This document shows, one piece after another, positions 32,725 through 41,375 of a stretch of 64,000 nt of DNA; positions within the stretch are counted from its first letter, which is position 1, and each line of letters opens with the position of its first letter. Source of the DNA: JBEVNR01 sp040507985 (GTDB lineage Bacteria > Pseudomonadota > Alphaproteobacteria > Rickettsiales > UBA6187); NCBI GenBank assembly GCA_040507985.1, contig JBEVNR010000002.1:1-64000 (forward strand), read 5' to 3'. Below the pieces are notes generated by a model that had not been told where the DNA came from, did no database searches, and was given only the letters and a program-made list of their open reading frames with translations. The translations under genes and the position numbers were made by a program.

Positions 32725-34884
32725 TCAAAACGTTTTGACGAGCAATATCGTAAACACCGCCGCCGCGAGCAGGTACGAAAAAATGACGCACAAAGACAAT
32801 CCGTAGCGCGAGCCGACGCCACGGAGCAAGGCCGGATCGCTTAAATGCAATATGCGCATCGCGTTATGGCGATATTCCTCCTTGGCTTTCTCAAATCCCA
32901 CCTTGTCGCGCATGTGCAGCGGCCTATGGCACAACACTTCGAGGACGATGAATAAAAGACCCGTCTCAGCTCCGCGCTCGACCATGTCGCGAAATTTTTT
33001 CTTTATCGTCTTTCCGCGTATTAATTCCAGCGGCCCGTCTATTTGTTTCGCCGTTTCGGCGCATAGCGTTTTGAGCGGACGGAAACGCAGCGAACGTTGC
33101 GCCGCCGCCATCAGCGTGAGGCCGTTTATCCACGGATGGGAAGTGAACTCCGGAAACTTCTTTAATTTATCCAGCTTCGGAGGCCGATATAAGTTAATGC
33201 GAGAGGCGACGAAGGCGGCCAGGTGCGCGCTCAGGTTCGCATAATCGGGCGTCGCGCCGGGCGCGTTAAAGGCAAGCAGCGCCTCTTCGGCGCACAGCAC
33301 GTAATTATTGGCAAAAATCGGGTCGAGACACGGCACGCCCGGATGCAAGTCGTACAGCGCGCGGGGAAGGCCGTAAATATTTTCCGGGTTATGGATGACG
33401 GCGACGAGGCGACGCAACGCAAAAATCGCGTCTTCCATGCCGACGATGCGGTATTCCGGCTGTTGTTCCGTCCACGCCGAAAGAAGGGAGACGTTCAGCG
33501 CCGCCGCCGCCGCGTCGCGCAGTCCGGCGTCGTCCGAAAGAAAGGCTTCCGCCAGGGTTTCGCCCAGGGCGGAAACGTGCAGCCGATATTGCTTGACGCA
33601 TGCCGGACTTTCCGGATCGAGCAAAAACAACAATTGCGCCAGCACTTCGTCGTTGCGTTTCATGACGAAGGGGGCGGGCGTCTTTTCCTCGGGAGTTTTT
33701 GGAACGGCCCGTTGCTCTTCCGGCTCGAAACGCGCCTGCAATATAAAAAGTTTTTCCGTGACCGCGTCGTTGTCGATGCTGCGTTCAAGCCACCGCACGG
33801 AATCGGAATGCGCGACGAACAACTTGGCCTCTTCCCAGTTTTTTGCGAATCCGTAACATAAATGGCGCAAATTATGGTATTTATGCCCGTTAAACATGAT
33901 CGGGCGCGCCAGTTTTAGCGGCATTTTTGGCGCCAGAAGGTTAAAGCGGCGGCCGGCGATCCATTCCTGCGTCTCGCGCGAAGACCATACGAAGCGAGGA
34001 TTTTCGTTGAGCGTTCCGCGTAAAAAATCCTCGAACCTTTGGCTTAGCCGCAGCTTTCCGCGCAGCAGCGCATACCCGCCGACGGCGCATTTCGCGTCGG
34101 CAAGGTCGACATATTGCCTTTCGTACTCCGACGGATGGACGGCGACCTCTCCTTTTAGGGCGCACGCCGCCAACGCGCCCAGCGCATAATAATCGGCGTT
34201 CTCCGCGCCCGTCTCCCCTTTGGCGTAGTCGGGAAGCCCCGCCCGCACGGCGCACTCGTAAGAATCGGGCTGGCCGGCGCCGCAATGGCGGGTGAAGCAT
34301 TCGCGCAGCGTTATTCTTCGTCCCGGAGTCACGTAAATATTGTGGGGATTGACGCCGCCGTGCAACGCGCCGCGCTCTTGGATGATAGACAGCGCCTCGT
34401 GAAGGGGGCGAACGATAAAATTTTCAACGTCGCGCTCGCTTTGCGGACCGTGTTTTTCAATATAAGCGGCCAGGCTTTCGCCGACGGGGCGCCGCAATAT
34501 CAACGCCATGCGCATGCCGCCCTTCGCGGCGCTAAAAGGCAGGATTTCATGCGCGTATAGCGAGGAGAAATGCGGAATCTCTATCCCGCACAGGCGATTC
34601 ATCGTCTTAAGGCGCGTCGGGCGGCGATTTTTCATCACCAGCGCATAGAGGGTTCCGTCCGGGCGCGGGTCGCTTGGCTCGGTACGGACGTCCCTCGCCT
34701 CGTAGGCGTCGGCAAACTCGTCGCTTAAGGACGGAAGGGGCTTGGAGACGTCGATGCGAAATTCGCCCCGCACCATGTCGGGCGTCGATCCGCAGCGCAC
34801 TTCGAGCGTCGGATCTTTTTTCAGGGCGTAGACCCGCCGCGCGAGGGAAGGCGCGTCCGGCGTCGCCGTCGAAGGAGTGGCCAT
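32725..34884 (-). CDS. Kinase-fold membrane protein, probable pseudokinase
   Basis: A 719-residue protein. Residues about 75-245 resemble a Ser/Thr kinase: ALVMKN for the VAIK Lys, ALHGGVNPHNIYV (174-186) in place of the HRDLKPEN loop, and ADYYALGALAACAL for the APE-region D.xSLG motif. The catalytic Asp of HRD is Gly and the DFG site is ECF, so catalysis is doubtful. A large helical region follows. The last residues (LCVIFSYLLAAAVFTILLV) form a C-terminal membrane anchor. It precedes the che genes on the same strand and could signal to motility or envelope functions; that is inference. Confidence 0.7.
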   Translation of the reverse strand: MATPSTATPDAPSLARRVYALKKDPTLEVRCGSTPDMVRGEFRIDVSKPLPSLSDEFADAYEARDVRTEPSDPRPDGTLYALVMKNRRPTRLKTMNRLCGIEIPHFSSLYAHEILPFSAAKGGMRMALILRRPVGESLAAYIEKHGPQSERDVENFIVRPLHEALSIIQERGALHGGVNPHNIYVTPGRRITLRECFTRHCGAGQPDSYECAVRAGLPDYAKGETGAENADYYALGALAACALKGEVAVHPSEYERQYVDLADAKCAVGGYALLRGKLRLSQRFEDFLRGTLNENPRFVWSSRETQEWIAGRRFNLLAPKMPLKLARPIMFNGHKYHNLRHLCYGFAKNWEEAKLFVAHSDSVRWLERSIDNDAVTEKLFILQARFEPEEQRAVPKTPEEKTPAPFVMKRNDEVLAQLLFLLDPESPACVKQYRLHVSALGETLAEAFLSDDAGLRDAAAAALNVSLLSAWTEQQPEYRIVGMEDAIFALRRLVAVIHNPENIYGLPRALYDLHPGVPCLDPIFANNYVLCAEEALLAFNAPGATPDYANLSAHLAAFVASRINLYRPPKLDKLKKFPEFTSHPWINGLTLMAAAQRSLRFRPLKTLCAETAKQIDGPLELIRGKTIKKKFRDMVERGAETGLLFIVLEVLCHRPLHMRDKVGFEKAKEEYRHNAMRILHLSDPALLRGVGSRYGLSLCVIFSYLLAAAVFTILLVKTF

Positions 34885-34976
34885 AAATCGATCAAGCGTC
34901 AGCGGTTGCGTTATTTACTGAAAATCATACCGGATGTGCGGCAGGAGTAAACGGCGCAAATTTTTTATACGCTATT

Positions 34977-35120
34977 AGATCTCTTGCATACCCCGCTAGG
35001 GCGAGGCGAATAGGCGCCGTCACCCGCCCGCAGAACCGCAGCGTACATAGGTACGTGAGGATTCGAGGACGGATGAAGGCGCGTAGGCGCACGCCATAGA
35101 TAGGGTTATGCAAGAGATCT
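34977..35120. mobile_element. MITE-like element with 14-bp inverted ends
   Basis: A 144-bp unit with perfect 14-bp terminal inverted repeats: AGATCTCTTGCATA at 34977-34990 and TATGCAAGAGATCT at 35107-35120. ATT flanks both ends as a possible target duplication. The GC-rich interior has no gene of its own. The right end supplies two of the three bases of the cheR stop codon. The layout is that of a non-autonomous IS derivative; no full parent IS is in the window. Confidence 0.75.
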
Positions 35121-35934
35121 ATTGCTTCATCCTGTAGGCGGGATACCCCACGTCCTCGCGCGTGAATTTGTCGGCGCACGCCAACCCGATCAGACTCTCC
35201 GGACCGCCAAGGAACATGTATCCGCCGGGGCGCAGGGCGGCGCGCACGTGCGAGAGGGCTTTTTCCTTTCCTTGCGCGTCGAAATAAATCAATACGTTCC
35301 GGCAAAACGCCGCGTCGAACGGCTGCTGTCCGCGCAAAGGTTCCATTAAATTGCCTTCGGCGAAAGTGACGTAATGTTTCACCTCGTCCTTCACGCGCCA
35401 AAAATTCCCTTCCTGGGTAAAATATTTGAGCAACAATTGAATGGACATGCCGCGCTGCGCCTCGAACTGCGAAAAGCGCCCTTCCTTCGCGCGCGCTAGC
35501 ACGTCGCGGCATATGTCGGTGGCGTATATGGCGAATTTTCGGGCGTATCCCGCTTCCATCAAGGAAATCGCCATCGAATACGGTTCCTGCCCGAGCGAGC
35601 AGGCTGCCGACCATAGCCGCAAAGGCTCGCTGCCGGAACGGTTCTTTAACGCGGCCGGAGCGACCGTCTTGGCGAGCGCGTCGAACGGACGGGAATCGCG
35701 GAAAAAAAGCGATTCGTTCGTGGTCATGGCGTCGACGATGTCGCTCAGCAAATAGGGCGAGCGCGTGTCGCGCAAGCGATTCACCAGCATGTCGACGTCG
35801 ACGCAGCCGTAACGTTCGGCCACGGGCGTCAAGCGGCTTTCCAAAAGATACATTTTATCCTTTGAAAGCACGATGCCGGACTTGCCGACGACGGCGTCGG
35901 CGAGATAAGCAAAATTTTGCGACGAAGCGGTCAT
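35119..35934 (-). CDS. cheR: Chemotaxis protein methyltransferase CheR
   Basis: A 271-residue enzyme that methylates Glu residues of chemoreceptors with S-adenosylmethionine. The N-terminal helical domain (VGKSGIVLSKDKMYLLESRLTPV) is followed by the methyltransferase core: LRLWSAACSLGQEPYSMAI (cofactor loop), FAIYATDICRDVLARA and FDAAFCRNVLIYFD. The C-terminus GYMFLGGPESL is normal. The stop codon is completed by the MITE-like element, so the last residues may differ from those of relatives. It overlaps cheB by 4 nt. Confidence 0.94.
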   Translation of the reverse strand: MTASSQNFAYLADAVVGKSGIVLSKDKMYLLESRLTPVAERYGCVDVDMLVNRLRDTRSPYLLSDIVDAMTTNESLFFRDSRPFDALAKTVAPAALKNRSGSEPLRLWSAACSLGQEPYSMAISLMEAGYARKFAIYATDICRDVLARAKEGRFSQFEAQRGMSIQLLLKYFTQEGNFWRVKDEVKHYVTFAEGNLMEPLRGQQPFDAAFCRNVLIYFDAQGKEKALSHVRAALRPGGYMFLGGPESLIGLACADKFTREDVGYPAYRMKQ

Positions 35935-36581
35935 GAAAACACCCTCCCGTTGCAGGCATCTACCATTGCCTCTCCTATTTTCTCCAAAGGCAACACGACG
36001 TCATAGGCGCCGGCGGCGTGGGCCGCGCCCGGCATGCCCCATACTGCGCTGGAATTTTTATCTTGAATGATCACCGCTCCGCCCTTTTCGCGAATGCGGC
36101 GCGACCCCTCGGCGCCGTCCTGCCCCATGCCGGTCAGCAATATTGCCAGCAGGCGGCCTCCGTACATGTCGGCGAGCGAGGCGAAGCACGGATCGACGGC
36201 GGGGCGGCAAAAATGCACCTTAGGGTCGTCCGATAGCACGATAAACGCGTCCGCGCCGACGCGCCTTACCCGCATATGGACGTCGCCCGGTGCAAGATAA
36301 ATCGTCTCCGGCGCGACTTTTTCGCCGTCTTCGGCAAGCGCGCACTTAATGCTCGACACGCGCGACAATCTTTCCGCCAAATGGGGAAGGAAGTCGCCGC
36401 GCATATGCTGCACCACGAACACCGGCGCGACGGGCTTATGGCGAGCAAAAGCCGAAAACACCTCCGCCAGCGCGTCCGGCCCGCCGGTCGAGGCGCCGAA
36501 GGCGATCGCGAGCGGTGGCGCCTTGTGCTGACGTCGTTCCGAGGCGTGGGGATACAATACCATGGCCGACGCCCTCTTCAT
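35931..36581 (-). CDS. cheB: CheB-type protein-glutamate methylesterase, catalytic domain only
   Basis: A 216-residue protein holding just the CheB methylesterase domain. The catalytic residues are visible: Ser in AFGASTGGPDAL, His in VVQHMRGDFL and Asp in GMGQDGAEG. It would demethylate or deamidate chemoreceptors. CheB normally has an N-terminal receiver domain; here that is missing and a separate CheY overlaps the start by 4 nt (ATGA). Either the ancestral protein was split or the lineage uses a constitutively active CheB. Confidence 0.88.
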   Translation of the reverse strand: MKRASAMVLYPHASERRQHKAPPLAIAFGASTGGPDALAEVFSAFARHKPVAPVFVVQHMRGDFLPHLAERLSRVSSIKCALAEDGEKVAPETIYLAPGDVHMRVRRVGADAFIVLSDDPKVHFCRPAVDPCFASLADMYGGRLLAILLTGMGQDGAEGSRRIREKGGAVIIQDKNSSAVWGMPGAAHAAGAYDVVLPLEKIGEAMVDACNGRVFS

Positions 36582-36994
36582 GCGTGTCCGGCGCCGTCGT
36601 CGCCGAGCGGCACGTCTATGCCGACGGCGGCCAGCTTAGCGCGCACCATGTCGGCGTCGAACGGTTTCATGATATATTCGTCGGCGCCGCTTTCGATGGC
36701 CTGCATAATTTTCACGCAATCGTTTTCCGTCGTGCAAAACACCACCTTCGCCTTATGCTTAAACGTTTCCGCCCGAAAATTATGCATAAATTCCATGCCG
36801 TTCATCGTGGGCATGTTCCAATCGAGAAAAATCACGTCCGGCATGCCGGTTCGGCACGCGTCGAGCGCCTCCGCCCCGTTTTCGGCGAAATCCAGCCTCT
36901 CAAACCCCAGTTTTTTCAACATGTCGCGTAAGATGTTGCGAATCACCTTAGAGTCGTCCACCACCAGAATGCGCGTCGATTCGTCCGATTGCAT
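36578..36994 (-). CDS. cheY: CheY-like response regulator
   Basis: A 138-residue single receiver domain. The acidic pair is in LVVDDSKVIRNILRDML, the phosphorylated Asp in DVIFLDWNMPTMNGMEF, and the conserved Thr/Lys in VVFCTTEND and DEYIMKPFDADMV. It probably relays chemotactic phosphoryl groups to the flagellar motor, or may act in place of the receiver that cheB lacks, with which it is coupled. The C-terminus has about fifteen extra residues. No cheA or cheW lies in the window. Confidence 0.9.
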   Translation of the reverse strand: MQSDESTRILVVDDSKVIRNILRDMLKKLGFERLDFAENGAEALDACRTGMPDVIFLDWNMPTMNGMEFMHNFRAETFKHKAKVVFCTTENDCVKIMQAIESGADEYIMKPFDADMVRAKLAAVGIDVPLGDDGAGHA

Positions 36995-37132
36995 AAGCTT
37001 TTCCCGTCACGTTATAGGGATGCGTAGGAAAGCATTATACGGCGCCGGTTATGAACGATAGGTAAAAGCGGAGATAAAATGTGGCGCGACGCGAATAAAA
37101 CGTGACACGCAAGTTCAATGCCTGTATAAGGG

Positions 37133-37209
37133 TTGACATTATATTTTTTCGGAACATTTTCCGTTTTATCCGAGTGTCGCCGGCCGCCCTTTTTTATCTC
37201 TCGCTATCA
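37133..37209 (+). promoter_or_regulatory. Possible promoter and leader of the coiled-coil accessory gene
   Basis: A consensus-like TTGACA lies at 37133-37138; the -10 region about 17 nt on is AT-rich but not clear. A CGGAA-CATT-TTCCG inverted repeat follows at 37150-37163, where a regulator might bind. The leader is pyrimidine-rich (CCCTTTTTTATCTCTCGC) with no Shine-Dalgarno sequence. Confidence 0.35.
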
Positions 37210-37998
37210 ATGAACCACTCTACATTGCCGCCGCCCGGGCCGCCGCCCAGCGGGCCGTTGCCGCCGATTCCTCAAGCGGCAGATGTTCGAGGCGATAACG
37301 CCGATTCCGCTTTTTCCTCTTCTCAGTTGCCGACTTCTGTCGCCCTAAATGTCGCCCCAAACGTCGTGGCGTCTCCGTTTATGCCTACGAACGTTTCCCG
37401 CGATCTACCTTATGCCGTTAGAAATAATCCTTTCGTAACGCAGGAAGAAGCGTTGGATCCGGCTTTTGATATAGCGAGAACGGCACACGTTGCCGATCTT
37501 CAATGCACGATCGGCACTCTTGAAGCACGGGTAGCTGAATTAACGGAGCAACTGGCTCAAGCAAACCGCGGCCGGCCACAACGCAATAGCGACGAAGATC
37601 TAAAAAGTAACCTTCTAAAAACTCAGAATGCAGAATTACAATCCCTGCTAGAACGGAAAGATGAGGAGATAAAGGACTTAAGGGAGAAAAAAATCACTGC
37701 CGACAAGGAACGTGCCGAAAAAGACGCCATAATTTGCGAATTGGGAAAAGAAATTCAGACATTAAATATAAGGATAGGTTACATGGAAGTCTCTTCCTTA
37801 GAGGCGGCAAGGCATTTTCAGGAAGAAATTGATAGCCTGACTGAAGAGAAAAATCTGCGAGAAGCTAAAATAGCCGAATCACAGAGAAATATTGACGCCC
37901 TCATAAAAGAGATCGCCGAGCTAAGAAAGGCGGAAGCAGAGCGCGCCTCTTCTGAAAACACTCCAAAGCCAAAGAAGTCAGGTTTCTTTCGGAATTAA
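37210..37998 (+). CDS. Accessory protein with Pro-rich head and long coiled coil
   Basis: A 262-residue protein. Residues 1-22 are proline-rich (TLPPPGPPPSGPLPPIP), residues 23-95 are Ser/Val/Asn-rich and include the tripeptide NPF in VRNNPFVTQEE, and about 100-250 is heptad-like coiled coil (LEARVAELTEQLAQ, LRKAEAERA). The C-terminus KPKKSGFFRN is basic. There is no signal peptide or membrane segment. An in-frame upstream codon at 37102 would add 36 residues of hydrophobic, unlikely sequence. NPF binds EH domains in eukaryotes; whether that matters here is unknown. Confidence 0.65.
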   Translation: MNHSTLPPPGPPPSGPLPPIPQAADVRGDNADSAFSSSQLPTSVALNVAPNVVASPFMPTNVSRDLPYAVRNNPFVTQEEALDPAFDIARTAHVADLQCTIGTLEARVAELTEQLAQANRGRPQRNSDEDLKSNLLKTQNAELQSLLERKDEEIKDLREKKITADKERAEKDAIICELGKEIQTLNIRIGYMEVSSLEAARHFQEEIDSLTEEKNLREAKIAESQRNIDALIKEIAELRKAEAERASSENTPKPKKSGFFRN

Positions 37999-38272
37999 GT
38001 AGCTTTTGCACAAGAAGGCCTTCCTTGCAGGCAAGGGAGGGCGGCGTTTCGGTGGTTTTTTTCGAGTAAAAAAAGAAGAAAAATTTTACATCGACCATTC
38101 TTGCAAAAACCTATTATGCTTTAAAGGCGTAAGAAAATGACGAATCTGAAAGATAGAGTATGCCAACGCTAAGGCATCGCCATAATTTATTCGCACCTAA
38201 AATTTTCTTTTAACTTTACACCGCTCTTTTTTAGAGCGATGATGAATATAAACGTAACGTGGCCCATTCCCT

Positions 38273-38515
38273 ATGCCTTTATCCGAAACGACGCTCAGAG
38301 AATGTTTGCAATCCGCCTTTCCGGACGCCGTCATTGCGCTACACGACATGGCCGGAGACTCCGATCATTGGGAGGCGACGGTGCTCTCGCCTTCCTTCGC
38401 CGGAATGTCGCGCCTCAATCAGCATAAAGCGGTGTACGCCGCGCTCGAAGGGCGCGTAGGAGGAGAGTTGCACGCCCTCAAGCTTTCCACCGGCGTTCCT
38501 CCGAAAATAGAGTAA
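38273..38515 (+). CDS. bolA: BolA family protein
   Basis: An 80-residue BolA/IbaG-type protein. The fold shows in ALHDMAGDSDHWEATVLSPSFAGMSRLNQHKAVYAAL; the conserved His and the SR..QH sequence are present. BolA proteins bind Fe-S clusters together with CGFS glutaredoxins and act in iron metabolism. The partner glutaredoxin gene begins 26 nt downstream, the normal alphaproteobacterial arrangement. Confidence 0.92.
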   Translation: MPLSETTLRECLQSAFPDAVIALHDMAGDSDHWEATVLSPSFAGMSRLNQHKAVYAALEGRVGGELHALKLSTGVPPKIE

Positions 38516-38541
38516 ACTTAACCCTAAAGGCACGTCGTCTT

Positions 38542-38874
38542 ATGTCCGAAACCCCCGCCATCGATTTTATCCGCCGCACCGTCGGCGAAAACGACGTCGT
38601 TTTATTCATGAAAGGCACGAAAACCATGCCGCAATGCGGGTTTTCCGCCGCCGTGGCGCAGATATTGGGCGTGCTTGGCGTGGAATTCACCGACGTCAAC
38701 GTGCTCGCCGACCCGGACGTGCGTCAGGGCGTGAAGGAATATTCCGACTGGCCCACCATTCCCCAGCTTTACGTAAAGAACGAATTTATCGGCGGCTGCG
38801 ACGTCGTGCGCGAAATGTACGCCGAAGGAGAGTTGCAGGCATTGTTTACAGAGAAGGGCGTCAAAACGGCGTAA
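38542..38874 (+). CDS. grxD: Monothiol glutaredoxin (CGFS type)
   Basis: A 110-residue Grx4-type protein that carries a [2Fe-2S] cluster and works with BolA in cluster delivery. The active-site motif is PQCGFSAAV and the glutathione-binding parts are KEYSDWPTIPQLYVKNEFIGGCDVVREM. Length is normal. AAAGG lies ahead of the ATG. Downstream, the ABC ATPase gene begins 5 nt after the stop, so the three genes may be co-transcribed. Confidence 0.95.
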   Translation: MSETPAIDFIRRTVGENDVVLFMKGTKTMPQCGFSAAVAQILGVLGVEFTDVNVLADPDVRQGVKEYSDWPTIPQLYVKNEFIGGCDVVREMYAEGELQALFTEKGVKTA

Positions 38875-38879
38875 CGCGC

Positions 38880-39827
38880 ATGACTCACGACGTGCCGGCC
38901 ATCGAAGCGATCGGCCTGAAGAAAACCTATCGCGCCACCAAAAAAAGCGGACCGAAAACGGCCTTGCACGGCATCGACCTGCGCGTGCCGAAAGGCTCGT
39001 TCTTCGCCCTGCTTGGCCCGAACGGCGCCGGGAAATCCACCTTCATCAATATTTTAGCAGGGTTGGTGAACCCTACCGAAGGCGCGGCCAAGGTGTGCGG
39101 TTACGACGTGACGACGCACTATAAGCAGGCGCGCTATCGGTTGGGCGTCGTGCCTCAGGAATTACTTCTCGATCCGTTTTTTCCCGTCTACGAAGCGTTG
39201 GAAAACACCGCCGGATTCTATGGCGTGCCGAAAAAAAAGCGCCGCACCCGCGAGATTATCGACGCGGTGGGACTCGCCGACGTTATGTACACGCCCGCCC
39301 GCCGCCTCTCCGGCGGCATGCGCCGCCGCCTGCTCGTGGCCAAGGCGTTGGTGCATTCCCCCGAAGTGTTGATACTCGACGAGCCGACCGCCGGGGTGGA
39401 CGTCGACTTGCGCAATAGATTGTGGGATTACGTGCGCGAGTTGCATCGCTCCGGCGTGACCGTGATACTCACCACGCATTACCTGGAAGAGGCCGAGAAG
39501 TTATGCGACCGCGCCGCCATCATCAATCGCGGGAGCATCGTCGCTAACGATTCGGTGCGCAGCATTATGGAAACCATCACCGTCAAGCGCGTCTCCGTGA
39601 GAACGGAAGAGCCGCTCGCCGCCGTTCCGGAATCGCTTAAGCCCTATCGCGCGGAATTGCTTCCGGACGGTTCCATGCGGCTGGAATACGATAAAAACGA
39701 GGTCAATTTCGGGCAAATTCTTACCCTTCTCGCGGAATCGAACGTCAAGTTGCGCGACGTCTCGACCGTCGAGCCGGATTTGGAAGAGGCGTTCCTGCGA
39801 CTGACGGGAGAGCGGTCGAAAAAATAG
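38880..39827 (+). CDS. ABC-2-type transporter ATP-binding protein
   Basis: A 315-residue cytosolic ATPase: Walker A LLGPNGAGKSTF, signature ARRLSGGMRRRLLVAKAL, Walker B VLILDEPTAGVD and the H-loop TTHYLEEAEKLCD. The C-terminal extension is of the kind found in DrrA/CcmA/NodI-like exporters. The permease normally encoded next to it is absent; the next gene is on the other strand. The open frame reaches upstream into grxD, but the ATG at 38880 matches the domain start. Confidence 0.9.
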   Translation: MTHDVPAIEAIGLKKTYRATKKSGPKTALHGIDLRVPKGSFFALLGPNGAGKSTFINILAGLVNPTEGAAKVCGYDVTTHYKQARYRLGVVPQELLLDPFFPVYEALENTAGFYGVPKKKRRTREIIDAVGLADVMYTPARRLSGGMRRRLLVAKALVHSPEVLILDEPTAGVDVDLRNRLWDYVRELHRSGVTVILTTHYLEEAEKLCDRAAIINRGSIVANDSVRSIMETITVKRVSVRTEEPLAAVPESLKPYRAELLPDGSMRLEYDKNEVNFGQILTLLAESNVKLRDVSTVEPDLEEAFLRLTGERSKK

Positions 39828-39910
39828 ACCTTGTTTTTTAAAGCGCTTGCGTAGTTAGAACAAGAAGTTTAATGATAATCTATCGCTAGTCGCCATACGG
39901 TTCCGTCAAT

Positions 39911-41170
39911 CTATGCGCGGATGGACGTTGTCCCGAACTTTCGTTGAACGTAGGCATCGATTATGCCGATAAATTCTTCCGCGATTCCGTCGCCGCGCAA
40001 CACGCACCGCTTTTCGCCGTCGATAAACACGGGGGCGACGGGCGACTCGCCCGTCGCCGGCAAGCTAATTCCTATGTCCGCATGCTTGCTTTCGCCCGGG
40101 CCGTTGACGATGCACCCCATGACGGCAACGTTCAGCGATTCGGATCCGGGGTAGTTCTCCGCCCATTTCCCCCTGTTTGCCGCAAGATGGGTTTCGATGC
40201 GTTCGGCCAACTCGCGAAAATAAGAACTGGTGGTACGTCCACAACCGGGACAAGAGGTCACGTCCGCCGCAAAACGCCTTAACCCAAGGCTTTGCAATAT
40301 CTGCCGGCATATCTCCACTTCGGTGGTGCGGGACTCGCCGGGCTTAGGGGTAAGGGAGACGCGAATCGTGTCGCCTATGCCTTCTTGCAGCAACACCGAC
40401 AGCGCGGCGGCGGAGGCGACGGCCCCCTTTAGGCCGCTTCCCGCCTCGGTTAACCCTAAATGCAGGGCATAGTTGCATCGTTGTTTTAACGCCCGATAGA
40501 CGGCAATCAGATCTTGCGCCTTGCTGACCTTGCAGGACAAGATGATTTTATCTTTCCCTAACCCGATATGGCGAGCTTGCTCGGCGCTGTCGATGGCCGA
40601 CCGCACGAGGGCTTCGCGCAACACCGCGTCGGAGGGGGCGGGATTAGCGGAGGCGGCGTTTTCATCCATCAATTTCGCCGCCAGCGCCGGATCCAAACTT
40701 CCCCAATTGACGCCGACGCGCAGCGGCTTGTCGTATTTTATCGCCGTTTCCACAATGGAGGAAAACCGATCGTCGCGTCGCCGCCCGAACCCGACGTTGC
40801 CGGGATTCACGCGATATTTGTCGAGCGCCTCGGCGCACGCCGGCTCTTCGCTGAGAAGCGTATGGCCGTTATAATGGAAGCACCCAACAAGAGGCACGAC
40901 GCACCCCAAAGCCGCCAATCTTTCCTTAATGTGCGGAACCGCCTTCGCGGCCTCGGCGGTATTTACCGTTATGCGCACGATTTCGGAGCCGGCGTCGGCT
41001 AATTCCTTTACCTGCGTCACCGTCGCGTCTACGTCTTCCGTGGGTGAGGAAGTCATCGACTGCACGACGACCGGCGTACCGCCGCCTACGATAACGCTTC
41101 CGACCTTTACGGCGACGGTTGACGACACGGGAATATGGGGTAAGGGGATCATAATAGGTTCCAATTTCAT
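39911..41170 (-). CDS. ispG: 4-hydroxy-3-methylbut-2-en-1-yl diphosphate synthase
   Basis: A 419-residue 4Fe-4S enzyme of the MEP isoprenoid pathway that reduces MEcPP to HMBPP. Seen are VGGGTPVVVQSMTSSPTEDV, NPGNVGFGRR, GVNWGSLD, and the cluster residues in VTSCPGCGRT and VMGCIVNGPGESKHADIG. The frame is open to a TTG at 41257 and has another ATG at 41221; I choose 41170 because the conserved N-terminal part begins soon after, but this is not certain. The gene stands alone between convergent and divergent neighbours. Confidence 0.93.
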   Translation of the reverse strand: MKLEPIMIPLPHIPVSSTVAVKVGSVIVGGGTPVVVQSMTSSPTEDVDATVTQVKELADAGSEIVRITVNTAEAAKAVPHIKERLAALGCVVPLVGCFHYNGHTLLSEEPACAEALDKYRVNPGNVGFGRRRDDRFSSIVETAIKYDKPLRVGVNWGSLDPALAAKLMDENAASANPAPSDAVLREALVRSAIDSAEQARHIGLGKDKIILSCKVSKAQDLIAVYRALKQRCNYALHLGLTEAGSGLKGAVASAAALSVLLQEGIGDTIRVSLTPKPGESRTTEVEICRQILQSLGLRRFAADVTSCPGCGRTTSSYFRELAERIETHLAANRGKWAENYPGSESLNVAVMGCIVNGPGESKHADIGISLPATGESPVAPVFIDGEKRCVLRGDGIAEEFIGIIDAYVQRKFGTTSIRA

Positions 41171-41375
41171 AGATACGCCAGGCAATGTCGGCAAATATAA
41201 ACCGGGAAACGCTTTCGGCATAGAAAAAATATCGAATGCACTTAAGGTCGCATACAACCCGTCACGTGAATTTTCAAGGCGCGATAAAATCGCGGCCGCG
41301 CACGCACGGCGTTAATGATTTCGGCACGCCCCAAGGGGTATAATGAGACGGATCACACGATACGTCGAATACGCC

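Noticed and set aside
39828..39910. Terminator hairpin after the ABC ATPase
   Set aside because: Only scattered complementary CTTGTT/AACAAG segments far apart; no compact stem with a T-run.
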